A stretch of 6,928 bases of DNA, from positions 1 through 6,928 of the forward strand of contig NCEE01000039.1 of the NCBI GenBank assembly GCA_002280555.1, given 5' to 3'. Position 1 is the first letter of the stretch. Each line of letters opens with the position of its first letter. Positions 1 to 5,899 of this stretch are shown in pieces. A program made the position numbers and the translations under genes. The stretch comes from Sphingomonas sp. 32-62-10 (GTDB lineage Bacteria; Pseudomonadota; Alphaproteobacteria; Sphingomonadales; Sphingomonadaceae). The notes beneath the pieces are model-generated. The model had not been told where the DNA came from. It made no database searches and was given only the letters and a program-made list of their open reading frames with translations.

Positions 1-386
1 ATGTGGTTGGTGGTCCCCACCTCAGCCTTGCTGCTAACACGTCGATTGGGGACAGAGGTGCTCTAGGAAGAGCGGCTTCGTAGATCACGAAAGACGGCGC
101 GGCGCAGGGTGTCCATGCCACACGTTTGCCGCAGTCTTGTCGGGCCCGGGCCAGTGCCTTGAAACCGCCGCTCAGTGCAAGGCCGACAATGATAGCCACG
201 GCCCGTAGATCGGCCAAGCCTGTTCGGTGCCAAAAGGCCAATCACCGCGCGGACTACAAAGATGTTGCCAACAGCGTCATTACGCGAGCAAATCCAGACC
301 GAGCCAGTCCCGGCACGAACAGACTTCGTCTTCTGCAGCCTGACAGGAATGGCTATCTTGCCATGAGGATTACTGGGGCCCGACAT
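1..386 (-). pseudogene. possible decayed small membrane-protein gene, running to the window edge
   Basis: This stretch holds no gene I recognise. On the minus strand an ATG at 386-384 lies two bases after the stop of the SHOCT-protein gene, the spacing of a translationally coupled next gene. It opens a 107-codon frame ending at 63. The first third (MSGPSNPHGK..., then VWICSR) looks plausible, but the part after about residue 60 is Arg/Cys-rich and unlike a folded protein. A different minus-strand frame from about 243 to the left edge is open and reads more like a membrane protein (LADLRAVAIIVGLALSGGF, then KALARARQDCG). Two stops, TAG and TGA, lie just before it in that frame at roughly 244-260. 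The simplest reading is one small gene with a frameshift and nonsense changes, but two unrelated fragments are possible. The plus-strand frame over 126-590 runs antisense to the SHOCT gene and I do not regard it as real. Confidence 0.3.
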
Positions 387-388
387 GT

Positions 389-643
389 TCAGGCTCCGAG
401 GTCGGCCTTCTTCTGCAGATACTCTTCCCGTTCAATCTCGCCCGCGGCGTATCGCCGTTCAAGCACGTCAGCACCTGGCGAACGATTGCCAGCATCTCCG
501 GAACCAGCCCGCGGCTTCAGGCCAATGCGGAAGAGAATGACAATTCCGGCAATTCCTACCAAGAAAAGCAGAAGAGAGGCGATGCCATGAAGCATCATCC
601 AGTTGCGCCATGCTGCATTCTGGCAGGCATCATTCGTCCACAT
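389..643 (-). CDS. small membrane protein with C-terminal SHOCT domain
   Basis: An 84-residue protein. One hydrophobic segment at about residues 19-40 (LHGIASLLLFLVGIAGIVIL) should be a membrane helix. It is followed by a polar Gly/Arg linker and a short C-terminal SHOCT domain at about residues 59-82 (DVLERRYAAGEIEREEYLQK). SHOCT (short C-terminal) domains are about 30-residue helical elements found at the ends of many bacterial proteins and are thought to mediate oligomerisation; no enzymatic role is expected. The chosen ATG at 643 follows the stop of the upstream broken gene by 6 bases, with an AAGG close to it. A later Met-Met pair at residues 16-17, just before the helix, is a possible alternative start without an obvious ribosome site. 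Single-helix SHOCT proteins of this size are common beside copper and other heavy-metal resistance genes. A direct role in metal handling is inference from context. Confidence 0.8.
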   Translation of the reverse strand: MWTNDACQNAAWRNWMMLHGIASLLLFLVGIAGIVILFRIGLKPRAGSGDAGNRSPGADVLERRYAAGEIEREEYLQKKADLGA

Positions 644-649
644 CGGCCT

Positions 650-910
650 TTAGGGCACCTGCTGCCGATAACCGGTGTGACGATTGACTGCGAACCATTG
701 CACGAGTGCTTCCTTGTCTACCGTCACGATCTCCGCCGAAATTGTATCCGCATTAGTGGCGACGACGTTGCCAGGCTTGAGGCGTTGATTGCCCATCCTT
801 GCGATCCCGCGCTCGACAGAGTCCCTGACATCATCGACTGACAGGTTGAGATCGGCTTGCGGCTGACCATACTATCCCGTCATCCCACCGCCCATCATGG
901 GGCCCATCAT
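650..910 (-). pseudogene. broken gene for a Met-rich, PepSY-like small exported protein
   Basis: The minus-strand frame from 871 to the stop at 652-650 encodes 73 residues with strong protein character: a helix (SVDDVRDSVERGIARMGN), then strand-like LKPGNVVATNADTISAEIV and VDKEALVQWFAVNRHTGYRQ. The pattern of helix, hairpin and 'hydrophobic-x-VNRHTG' ending recalls PepSY-like domains of small periplasmic proteins near copper/heavy-metal genes. The same frame continues upstream into MMGPMMGGGMTG (910-875), a Met/Gly-rich stretch typical of Cu(I)/Ag(I)-binding linkers. It is separated from the domain by an in-frame TAG at 874-872. Further upstream a run of six C on the minus strand (919-914) marks a likely frameshift, because the frame before it is open without a start codon. 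No ATG, GTG or TTG lies between the TAG and residue 26 of the domain, so the intact part has no start. The SHOCT gene begins 6 bases after its stop, suggesting a former operon. Family naming is from resemblance only. Confidence 0.65.
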
Positions 911-1030
911 TCCGGGGGGCCATCATGATTGATGCCGAACTCGAGGCAGAAGATTGCTGCATAAGTATTGATCGGGTAAGCAAGGAATGCGGCTGTTGGT
1001 TCGCAATCGATCAATCGCCGTGCCGCAGCC
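911..1030 (-). other. gene-free stretch with a possible protein remnant between merR and the broken Met-rich gene
   Basis: Downstream of the merR stop, one minus-strand frame is open from 1020 to a TGA at 909-907 but has no start codon. It reads TAAFLAYPINTYAAIFC and then LEFGINHDGPPE. Adding one C to the C6 run would join it to the Met-rich frame. It may be the lost N-terminal part of that gene, or the tail of another membrane protein; the FLAYPIN...GI.H pattern weakly recalls the end of DUF4396-type membrane proteins. No terminator hairpin with a T-run is visible after merR. Confidence 0.3.
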
Positions 1031-1456
1031 TCAAGTTTCGGTGATTAAATCAACCTCGGCGATTGCCTCGATCACGCGGCAATCTGCCGCGCGACCGCCG
1101 TCACAGGACGTAGCGATGTCAACCAGTGCACGGTGCAGCGTTTGCAAGCGGGCTATGCGCTCTTCGACGTCGCGCAATTGCTGACGCGCAATTGCGGCCG
1201 CTTCACCGCAGTCGTGTTCAGGCTGGTCTGCAAGGGCCAGCAGCGAGCGGATTTCTTCGACTGAAAATCCAAGGCTTCGGCCATGGCGAATGAAGGAAAG
1301 GCGCCGAACGTCCACTCCGGTATAAGTCCGCCTTCCTGAGGCGGTCCGCATCGGGAGCGGGAGCAGGCCGATCTCCTCGTAGAACCGGATCGTATTGACC
1401 TTTGTGCCGGTTTGCCGAGCCAGGTCACCAATCGCCAATCGCGCAGCCTTGCTCAT
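1031..1456 (-). CDS. pbrR: MerR-family heavy-metal-responsive regulator (PbrR/CadR/ZntR-like)
   Basis: A 141-residue transcription activator of the metal-sensing MerR group. The N-terminal winged helix-turn-helix is clear: LAIGDLARQTGTKVNTIRFY, EEIGLLP, then SGRRTYTGVDVRRLSFIR. The long dimerisation helix follows at about residues 80-112. Three Cys are placed as metal ligands: C83 in EHDCGEA at the start of the dimer helix, and C118 and C126 in the C-terminal loop (SCDGGRAADC). A Cys at the first position is typical of sensors for divalent ions (MerR, ZntR, PbrR, CadR), while CueR/GolS-type monovalent sensors carry Ser there. The C-x7-C loop spacing itself resembles CueR. I chose the ATG at 1456 because GGAG lies 7 bases upstream; an in-frame ATG at 1471 lacks that support. 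It is divergent from the permease/ATPase operon and should bind the dyad in the 77-nt gap. Pb(II), Cd(II) or Zn(II) is the likely inducer; which one cannot be told from sequence. Confidence 0.88.
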   Translation of the reverse strand: MSKAARLAIGDLARQTGTKVNTIRFYEEIGLLPLPMRTASGRRTYTGVDVRRLSFIRHGRSLGFSVEEIRSLLALADQPEHDCGEAAAIARQQLRDVEERIARLQTLHRALVDIATSCDGGRAADCRVIEAIAEVDLITET

Positions 1457-1463
1457 CTTAGTG

Positions 1464-1467
1464 CTCC
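1464..1467 (-). promoter_or_regulatory. ribosome binding site of the MerR gene
   Basis: GGAG on the minus strand, 7 bases before the ATG at 1456. It decides this start over the upstream in-frame ATG at 1471. Confidence 0.6.
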
Positions 1468-1496
1468 ACATATTGCGAGTCGTTTGCAGAAACTGG

Positions 1497-1527
1497 TTGC
1501 TTCTACAGTAACTGTAGATTGTATTGG
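1497..1527 (+). promoter_or_regulatory. MerR-type promoter with metal-sensor operator
   Basis: TTGCTT at 1497-1502 serves as the -35 element and TATTGG at 1522-1527 as a weak -10, with a 19-nt spacer. The spacer is longer than the optimal 17 nt, as in MerR-controlled promoters. It contains a perfect dyad, TCTACAG-TAA-CTGTAGA (1502-1518, 7-nt arms, 3-nt centre). From memory, spacer length, dyad position and the central AGTAACT core match the PbrR/CadR-type operators upstream of pbrA and cadA genes. The MerR-family dimer would bind the dyad and, when metal-loaded, untwist the spacer so RNA polymerase can engage both elements. The expected transcription start (6-8 nt after the -10) falls at 1533-1535, on the permease ATG. 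The merR gene's own promoter must lie in the same gap but I cannot place it convincingly. Confidence 0.8.
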
Positions 1528-1533
1528 GGGCTT

Positions 1534-3510
1534 ATGAGCAAGCCCGAATTCGCGAATCACGCCCCAAAATCCGTTAATGCCGTCACCCACGCGCTGCGCT
1601 TAGCCGCCTTGGTGTTGTCCCTGCTGTTGGCAGGGACGACCCCTGCCTTTGCAAGCGCAGGCGACGAGGATGTCCAGACCGCCTGGCGGCTGCTCGACTA
1701 TGTTGCGGTCGATTATGCGGGTGCGGTTGCAGACGGTAAGGTAAAGAACCCGCAGGAATATGCGGAGATGACCGAGTTTGCCGGCACGGTTGAAACCAAG
1801 ATCGCCGCCCTGTCGGCCTCTGCGCAGAAGGCCGGGCTGATTTCTGAGGCGAAGGCGTTTCGGGGCATGGTCGCGCAGAAAGCCTCGCCGAATGAGGTGG
1901 CGATGACTGCTCGGACGCTCGCTGCACAACTGCTGGCAGCCTATCCCGTCCCGCTCGCACCAAGCAAAATCCCCGATCTGGCGCGCGGCAAGACGCTCTA
2001 TGCCCAAAACTGTGCAAGCTGCCACGGCCTCAACGGCGACGGGCATGGCCCAGATGCCGCCAAGCTCGACCCCGTGCCAGTTGCCTTTTCCGATGCGGCG
2101 CGTGCCCGTGAGAGAAGCCCTTTTGCCCTCTATCAAGTGATCGGCCAGGGCCTCGATGGGACGGCCATGCGCAGTTTCTCCGAATTGCCTTCGCAGGACC
2201 GCTGGGACCTTGCATTCTACATCGGCCGCTTTGCCTTTCCCGATGCCGGCAAGGGCGAGAAGCTCTGGAAGAGCGATGCTGCCTTGCATGACGAGGTTCC
2301 CAATCTTGCAGCCCTCGCCGGGATGACGCCTGCGTCCCTCGGGCGGCAGATTGGTCCCGACAAGGCTGATGCGGTCCTTGGCTATCTGCGTGCACATCCC
2401 GAAGCCGTGACCGAAGTGCGTGCTGGGTCACTGACTGTCGCACATGAGAAGTTGCAGGCGAGCCTTGCAGCATACGAGGCTGGCGACAGAGAAACCGCCA
2501 AGAAACTCGCGCTGTCAGCATACCTTGACGGATTCGAGCCGGTCGAGCCGGCGCTTGCGGCGCGCGATGCGACGCTGATGGGGCGGATTGAGACCGAAAT
2601 GGGCAACCTGCGCGCCGCCATTGGCCGCGGAGAATCCACAGATGGCATCAAGGATAGGATCGCTATCCTAGATGGTTTGTTCAGCGATGCTGAAGCGGTG
2701 CTGTCGCCCGATGCCGCCAGCACGGCATCTACCTTCATTGGCGCATTCACCATCCTGCTGCGCGAGGGCGTGGAAGCACTGCTGATCGTCGTCGCCATGA
2801 TCGCCTTTCTGCGCAAGGCGGATCGCGGCGAGATGGTTCGTCATGTTCACGTTGGATGGGTCGCAGCCCTCGCCGCGGGAGCGTTGACCTGGGCCATTGC
2901 TACCTTTTTTATCGGCATCAGTGGTGCGAGCCGGGAGCTGACCGAAGGCTTCGGCTCCCTGTTCGCCGCCGTGGTCCTGCTGTCCGTCGGCATCTGGATG
3001 CACGGCAAGTCGCAAGCCGGGGAATGGCAGCGCTATATCAATGAGACGCTCGGCAAGGCGCTGTCACGCAGCTCCGCGTGGTTTCTGTTCCTCCTCGCCT
3101 TCATCGTGGTCTACCGCGAGGTTTTCGAGACCATCCTGTTCTATGCGGCGCTGACCGCCCAAGGAAACGGCGCGGTCATACTGGCCGGTGCCACTTTAGC
3201 TGTCGTTGTTCTGGCGCTGATCGCCTGGGCCATGTTGCGGTTCAGTGCTCAGCTCCCAGTGGGCGAATTCTTCAAATACAGCTCCTGGCTTATCGCGGTG
3301 CTTGCGGTCGTCCTCGCCGGCAAGGGTGTATCCGCATTGCAGGAGGCAGGGATCATCGACATTGCCCCGTTCGCCTATATACCCCGCGTTCCGGTGCTGG
3401 GACTGTTCCCGACCTGGCAGTCGATTGGTGCGCAATTGCTGACGGTTGCGGCCATCTTGGCAGGAGGATGGTATAACGACAGGCTGGCCCGCAAGGCGTC
3501 GACGGCGTGA
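1534..3510 (+). CDS. pbrT: cytochrome c / FTR1-family permease fusion (PbrT-like Pb(II)/Fe permease)
   Basis: A 658-residue inner-membrane protein. A signal peptide spans residues 1 to about 42 (hydrophobic core LAALVLSLLLAG, ending AFASA). A helical periplasmic region follows, then a cytochrome c domain with haem motif CASCH at 160-164 and a candidate axial Met at 212 (GTAMRSF). Another helical stretch leads to the FTR1 permease domain from about residue 395 to the end. It has several membrane helices and both REXXE motifs of the iron/lead transporter family: REGVE at 410-414 and REVFE at 528-532. PbrT of the Cupriavidus lead operon belongs to this family and is linked to Pb(II) uptake; relatives are annotated as cytochrome c/FTR1 iron permeases, so Fe is an alternative substrate. 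I start at ATG 1534, since the TTG at 1519 lies inside the promoter. It is the first gene of the operon under the MerR-type promoter; the ATPase follows 12 nt after its stop. Family certain, substrate inferred. Confidence 0.9.
   Translation: MSKPEFANHAPKSVNAVTHALRLAALVLSLLLAGTTPAFASAGDEDVQTAWRLLDYVAVDYAGAVADGKVKNPQEYAEMTEFAGTVETKIAALSASAQKAGLISEAKAFRGMVAQKASPNEVAMTARTLAAQLLAAYPVPLAPSKIPDLARGKTLYAQNCASCHGLNGDGHGPDAAKLDPVPVAFSDAARARERSPFALYQVIGQGLDGTAMRSFSELPSQDRWDLAFYIGRFAFPDAGKGEKLWKSDAALHDEVPNLAALAGMTPASLGRQIGPDKADAVLGYLRAHPEAVTEVRAGSLTVAHEKLQASLAAYEAGDRETAKKLALSAYLDGFEPVEPALAARDATLMGRIETEMGNLRAAIGRGESTDGIKDRIAILDGLFSDAEAVLSPDAASTASTFIGAFTILLREGVEALLIVVAMIAFLRKADRGEMVRHVHVGWVAALAAGALTWAIATFFIGISGASRELTEGFGSLFAAVVLLSVGIWMHGKSQAGEWQRYINETLGKALSRSSAWFLFLLAFIVVYREVFETILFYAALTAQGNGAVILAGATLAVVVLALIAWAMLRFSAQLPVGEFFKYSSWLIAVLAVVLAGKGVSALQEAGIIDIAPFAYIPRVPVLGLFPTWQSIGAQLLTVAAILAGGWYNDRLARKASTA
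2651..2669. repeat. perfect inverted repeat inside the permease gene
   Basis: AGGATAG (2651-2657), loop GATCG, CTATCCT (2663-2669): a 7-bp perfect stem with a 5-nt loop. It lies in the sequence encoding the linker between the periplasmic half and the FTR1 domain (KDRIAILDG). It may be chance, a small mRNA hairpin, or a protein-binding site. Confidence 0.4.
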
Positions 3511-3515
3511 CGGAG
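3511..3515 (+). promoter_or_regulatory. ribosome binding site of the ATPase gene
   Basis: CGGAG directly after the permease stop and 7 bases before the ATG at 3523. It supports this start and a shared transcript with the permease. Confidence 0.6.
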
Positions 3516-3522
3516 TAGCCCG

Positions 3523-5703
3523 ATGGCCGACACCACCTGCAGTTCTTGTTCAGCATTTACATCCATGGACGAGACGGCTGCGTCGTCGCTATCGAATGTC
3601 ACCGGGGGCGGCACTGTCACCCGTCTGCGCATTACCCAGATGGATTGCCCGACCGAAGAAGCGCTGATCCGCAAGAAGCTCGGCGCCATGGGCGAGGTCC
3701 ACGCGCTCGAATTCAATCTGATGCAGCGCATGCTGACGGTTGCCCATCAGACCGGTGCATTGCCCGCGGTTCGGGTAGCCATTCGTGACCTTGGCATGGA
3801 CGCCGAGCTCTTTGACCCTACCGGCGAAGAGGTGCCTCAAGAGGAAGCTGCAAAGCCGTGGTGGCCCTACGCCGTTGGTGGCGTCGCGGCATTAGTCGCC
3901 GAGGTCTTCCATTGGTCCGGTTTTCCCGAATGGGCGGTCGCCCTGGTCGCCCTGTTCGGCGTCGTCGTCTGCGGTCTCGATACCTATCGTAAGGGCTGGG
4001 TTGCGCTGCGCCACGGCAATCTCAATATGAACGCGCTGATGAGTATCGCCGTGACGGGCGCGCTCCTTATTCGTCAGTGGCCCGAGGCGGCCATGGTGAT
4101 GGTGCTGTTCGCCATAGCCGAGCTGATCGAAGCGAAATCGCTAGATCGTGCCCGCAACGCCATTCGCAGCCTTGTTCAACTTGCCCCGGACCATGCCACC
4201 GTCCATCAACCGGATGGCTCATGGATCGATCGGCCGGCAGCGACCGTCGTGATCGGCGACGTTGTCCGGATCAAGCCAGGACAGCGCGTCGCACTCGACG
4301 GCACCATCGTCAGCGGCCATTCGACGATTAATCAGGCAGCTATCACCGGCGAAAGCATGCCAGTCGAAAAGACGCCGGGCGACCAGGTGTTTGCCGGCAC
4401 TCTCAATGGAGCCGGTTCCTTCGAATATAGAGTCACCGCCGATGCCGGTCACTCGACGCTTGCCCGGATCATTCAGGCCGTGGAATCCGCACAAGGCGCC
4501 CGTGCGCCGACCCAGCGCTTCGTCGACCAGTTCGCTCGCATCTACACGCCGGTCGTGTTTCTGGTCGCGGTTGCCGTTGCCCTCATTCCGCCGCTCCTGC
4601 TCGGAGGCAGTTGGCTTGATTGGGTCTATAAAGCGCTGGTTTTGCTTGTAGTCGCGTGTCCTTGTGCTTTGGTCATCTCGACGCCGGTCACCATCGTCAG
4701 CGGGCTGGCGGCGGCGGCGCGCCGGGGTATCCTGATCAAGGGCGGAGTTTATCTCGAGCAAGGCCACAAGCTGGCCATTCTTGCTCTCGATAAGACCGGG
4801 ACGATCACGCACGGAAAACCGGCGCTGACCGACACAGTGCGGTTCGGACAAGGCGACGGCATTGACGGCCTGAGCATTGCAACCAGCCTCGCTGCACGTT
4901 CCGACCATCCGGTCTCTTTTGCAATTGCTGAAGCTGGTCGAAAGTCTGGCACAGCGTTACTCGAAGTGACCGGCTTTAGCGCCCTGCCGGGCCGCGGAGT
5001 TGAGGGCGCGGTCGGCGGCGTGGACTATTTGCTCGGCAATCACCGGCTGATCCACGAAACTGGTATCTGCTCCCCGGCAATTGAAATGCAGATCGCGGCA
5101 CTGGAAGAGCAGGGAAAAACTGTCATCGTTCTGACAGATGGCAAGCAACCGCTCATTCTCTTCGCCGTCGCCGATACGATTAAAGATAGCAGCCGTGTTG
5201 CCATTCAGTCGTTGCGCGAGCTCGGTATCGAGACCGTCATGCTCACCGGCGACAATGCGCGAACGGCGACTGCTATCGCCCATCAGGTCGGGATCGATGA
5301 AGCGCTTGGCGACCAACTGCCCGAAGACAAGCTTCAAGCGATCGAACGCTATATCCGCGAGGGCCGGTTCGTCGGCATGGTCGGTGACGGCATCAACGAC
5401 GCTCCCGCACTCGCGCGCGCCGATATTGGCTTTGCGATGGGGGCTGCCGGTTCGGATACCGCAATCGAGACTGCCGACGTCGCCTTGATGGACGACGATC
5501 TCAACAAGATCGCGCGCTTCGTGCGTATTTCCCGCACGACCCGGATCGTGCTTATCCAGAACATCACTTTAGCACTCGGTATCAAGGCCATCTTTCTGGC
5601 GCTCACCATGCTTGGGTATGGAACGATGTGGATGGCCGTATTCGCCGATATGGGGGCGAGCCTTCTTGTAGTCGCCAATGGCCTGAGGTTGGTGCGCCAA
5701 TGA
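3523..5703 (+). CDS. pbrA: P1B-type Pb(II)/Cd(II)/Zn(II)-exporting ATPase (PbrA/ZntA/CadA family)
   Basis: A 726-residue inner-membrane pump that uses ATP to export soft divalent metals from the cytoplasm. In order: an N-terminal CSSC at residues 6-9; an HMA-like metal-binding domain whose usual CxxC is replaced by MDCPTEE (40-46, Cys42); first membrane helices (about 108-205); actuator domain with TGES at 275-278; transmembrane CPC at 379-381 (ACPCAL); phosphorylation motif DKTGT with Asp423; P1B-typical SDHP with His462; hinge GDGIND at 621-626; and final helices carrying Lys688 (LGIKAIF) and Asp709 (FADMGAS). CPC with Lys in TM7 and Asp in TM8 is the signature of the Zn/Cd/Pb subgroup (P1B-2) and argues against Cu/Ag. 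As I recall, the CPTEE N-domain is described for PbrA of Cupriavidus. With the MerR gene and pbrT-like permease beside it, PbrA is the best name; CadA or ZntA would be acceptable. All catalytic motifs are intact. Confidence 0.93.
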   Translation: MADTTCSSCSAFTSMDETAASSLSNVTGGGTVTRLRITQMDCPTEEALIRKKLGAMGEVHALEFNLMQRMLTVAHQTGALPAVRVAIRDLGMDAELFDPTGEEVPQEEAAKPWWPYAVGGVAALVAEVFHWSGFPEWAVALVALFGVVVCGLDTYRKGWVALRHGNLNMNALMSIAVTGALLIRQWPEAAMVMVLFAIAELIEAKSLDRARNAIRSLVQLAPDHATVHQPDGSWIDRPAATVVIGDVVRIKPGQRVALDGTIVSGHSTINQAAITGESMPVEKTPGDQVFAGTLNGAGSFEYRVTADAGHSTLARIIQAVESAQGARAPTQRFVDQFARIYTPVVFLVAVAVALIPPLLLGGSWLDWVYKALVLLVVACPCALVISTPVTIVSGLAAAARRGILIKGGVYLEQGHKLAILALDKTGTITHGKPALTDTVRFGQGDGIDGLSIATSLAARSDHPVSFAIAEAGRKSGTALLEVTGFSALPGRGVEGAVGGVDYLLGNHRLIHETGICSPAIEMQIAALEEQGKTVIVLTDGKQPLILFAVADTIKDSSRVAIQSLRELGIETVMLTGDNARTATAIAHQVGIDEALGDQLPEDKLQAIERYIREGRFVGMVGDGINDAPALARADIGFAMGAAGSDTAIETADVALMDDDLNKIARFVRISRTTRIVLIQNITLALGIKAIFLALTMLGYGTMWMAVFADMGASLLVVANGLRLVRQ

Positions 5704-5722
5704 AAGGCACTGGTAGACACCC

Positions 5723-5899
5723 ATGCACTCAGGATCTTCTGACGTGATGAAGCGATTTGCAGCATCGCCGTCTGAACGTGCTTTGGAGCCATCAGCAAAC
5801 TGCCCGATCTGGCTCCAGCAGCGATTGTGCGTTGTTTGGCATCGGCCGCATACCGATATTCCGCCCTTCGGTGCGGAAATTGAGGGGGTGATCGCATGA
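5723..5899 (+). CDS. small ORF of unknown function overlapping the DUF3703 start
   Basis: An ATG at 5723 opens a 58-codon frame that ends in TGA at 5897-5899, overlapping the ATG of the next gene as ATGA. This is the arrangement seen in translationally coupled genes. The product (starting MHSGSSDVMKRFAAS, with Cys in ANCPIWLQQRLC) has no membrane helix, signal peptide or domain I recognise. No strong ribosome site precedes it. It fills the 192-nt space between the ATPase stop and the DUF3703 start, where the Cupriavidus operon would carry pbrB/pbrC; I see no trace of either. It may be a real small protein, a chance frame or a remnant. Confidence 0.3.
   Translation: MHSGSSDVMKRFAASPSERALEPSANCPIWLQQRLCVVWHRPHTDIPPFGAEIEGVIA

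Noticed and set aside
126..590. Plus-strand frame of 154 codons across the left flank
   Set aside because: It overlaps the SHOCT gene on the opposite strand and reads as low-complexity Arg/Ala/Ser/Pro sequence, without a ribosome site or known domain.
587..841. Plus-strand frame of 84 codons
   Set aside because: The opposite strand encodes the well-formed PepSY-like domain, which explains why this frame is open.
1000..1020. Repeated CGATTG/CAATCG near the end of merR as a terminator
   Set aside because: The pairing is imperfect and no T-run follows on the minus strand, so it is not a credible intrinsic terminator.
1519..1533. TTG at 1519 as start of the permease
   Set aside because: It lies between the operator dyad and the -10, so it would not be on the transcript from this promoter; the ATG at 1534 gives a normal signal peptide.
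1600..2397. Long minus-strand open frame (265 codons) opposite the permease gene
   Set aside because: It lies entirely antisense to a gene with clear domains and motifs, and its product has no membrane, signal or domain character. GC-rich codon bias opens such shadow frames.
4219..4908. Long minus-strand open frame (229 codons) opposite the ATPase gene
   Set aside because: It is antisense to the catalytic core of the ATPase; the product is Arg/Asp-rich and unrecognisable, as expected of a shadow.
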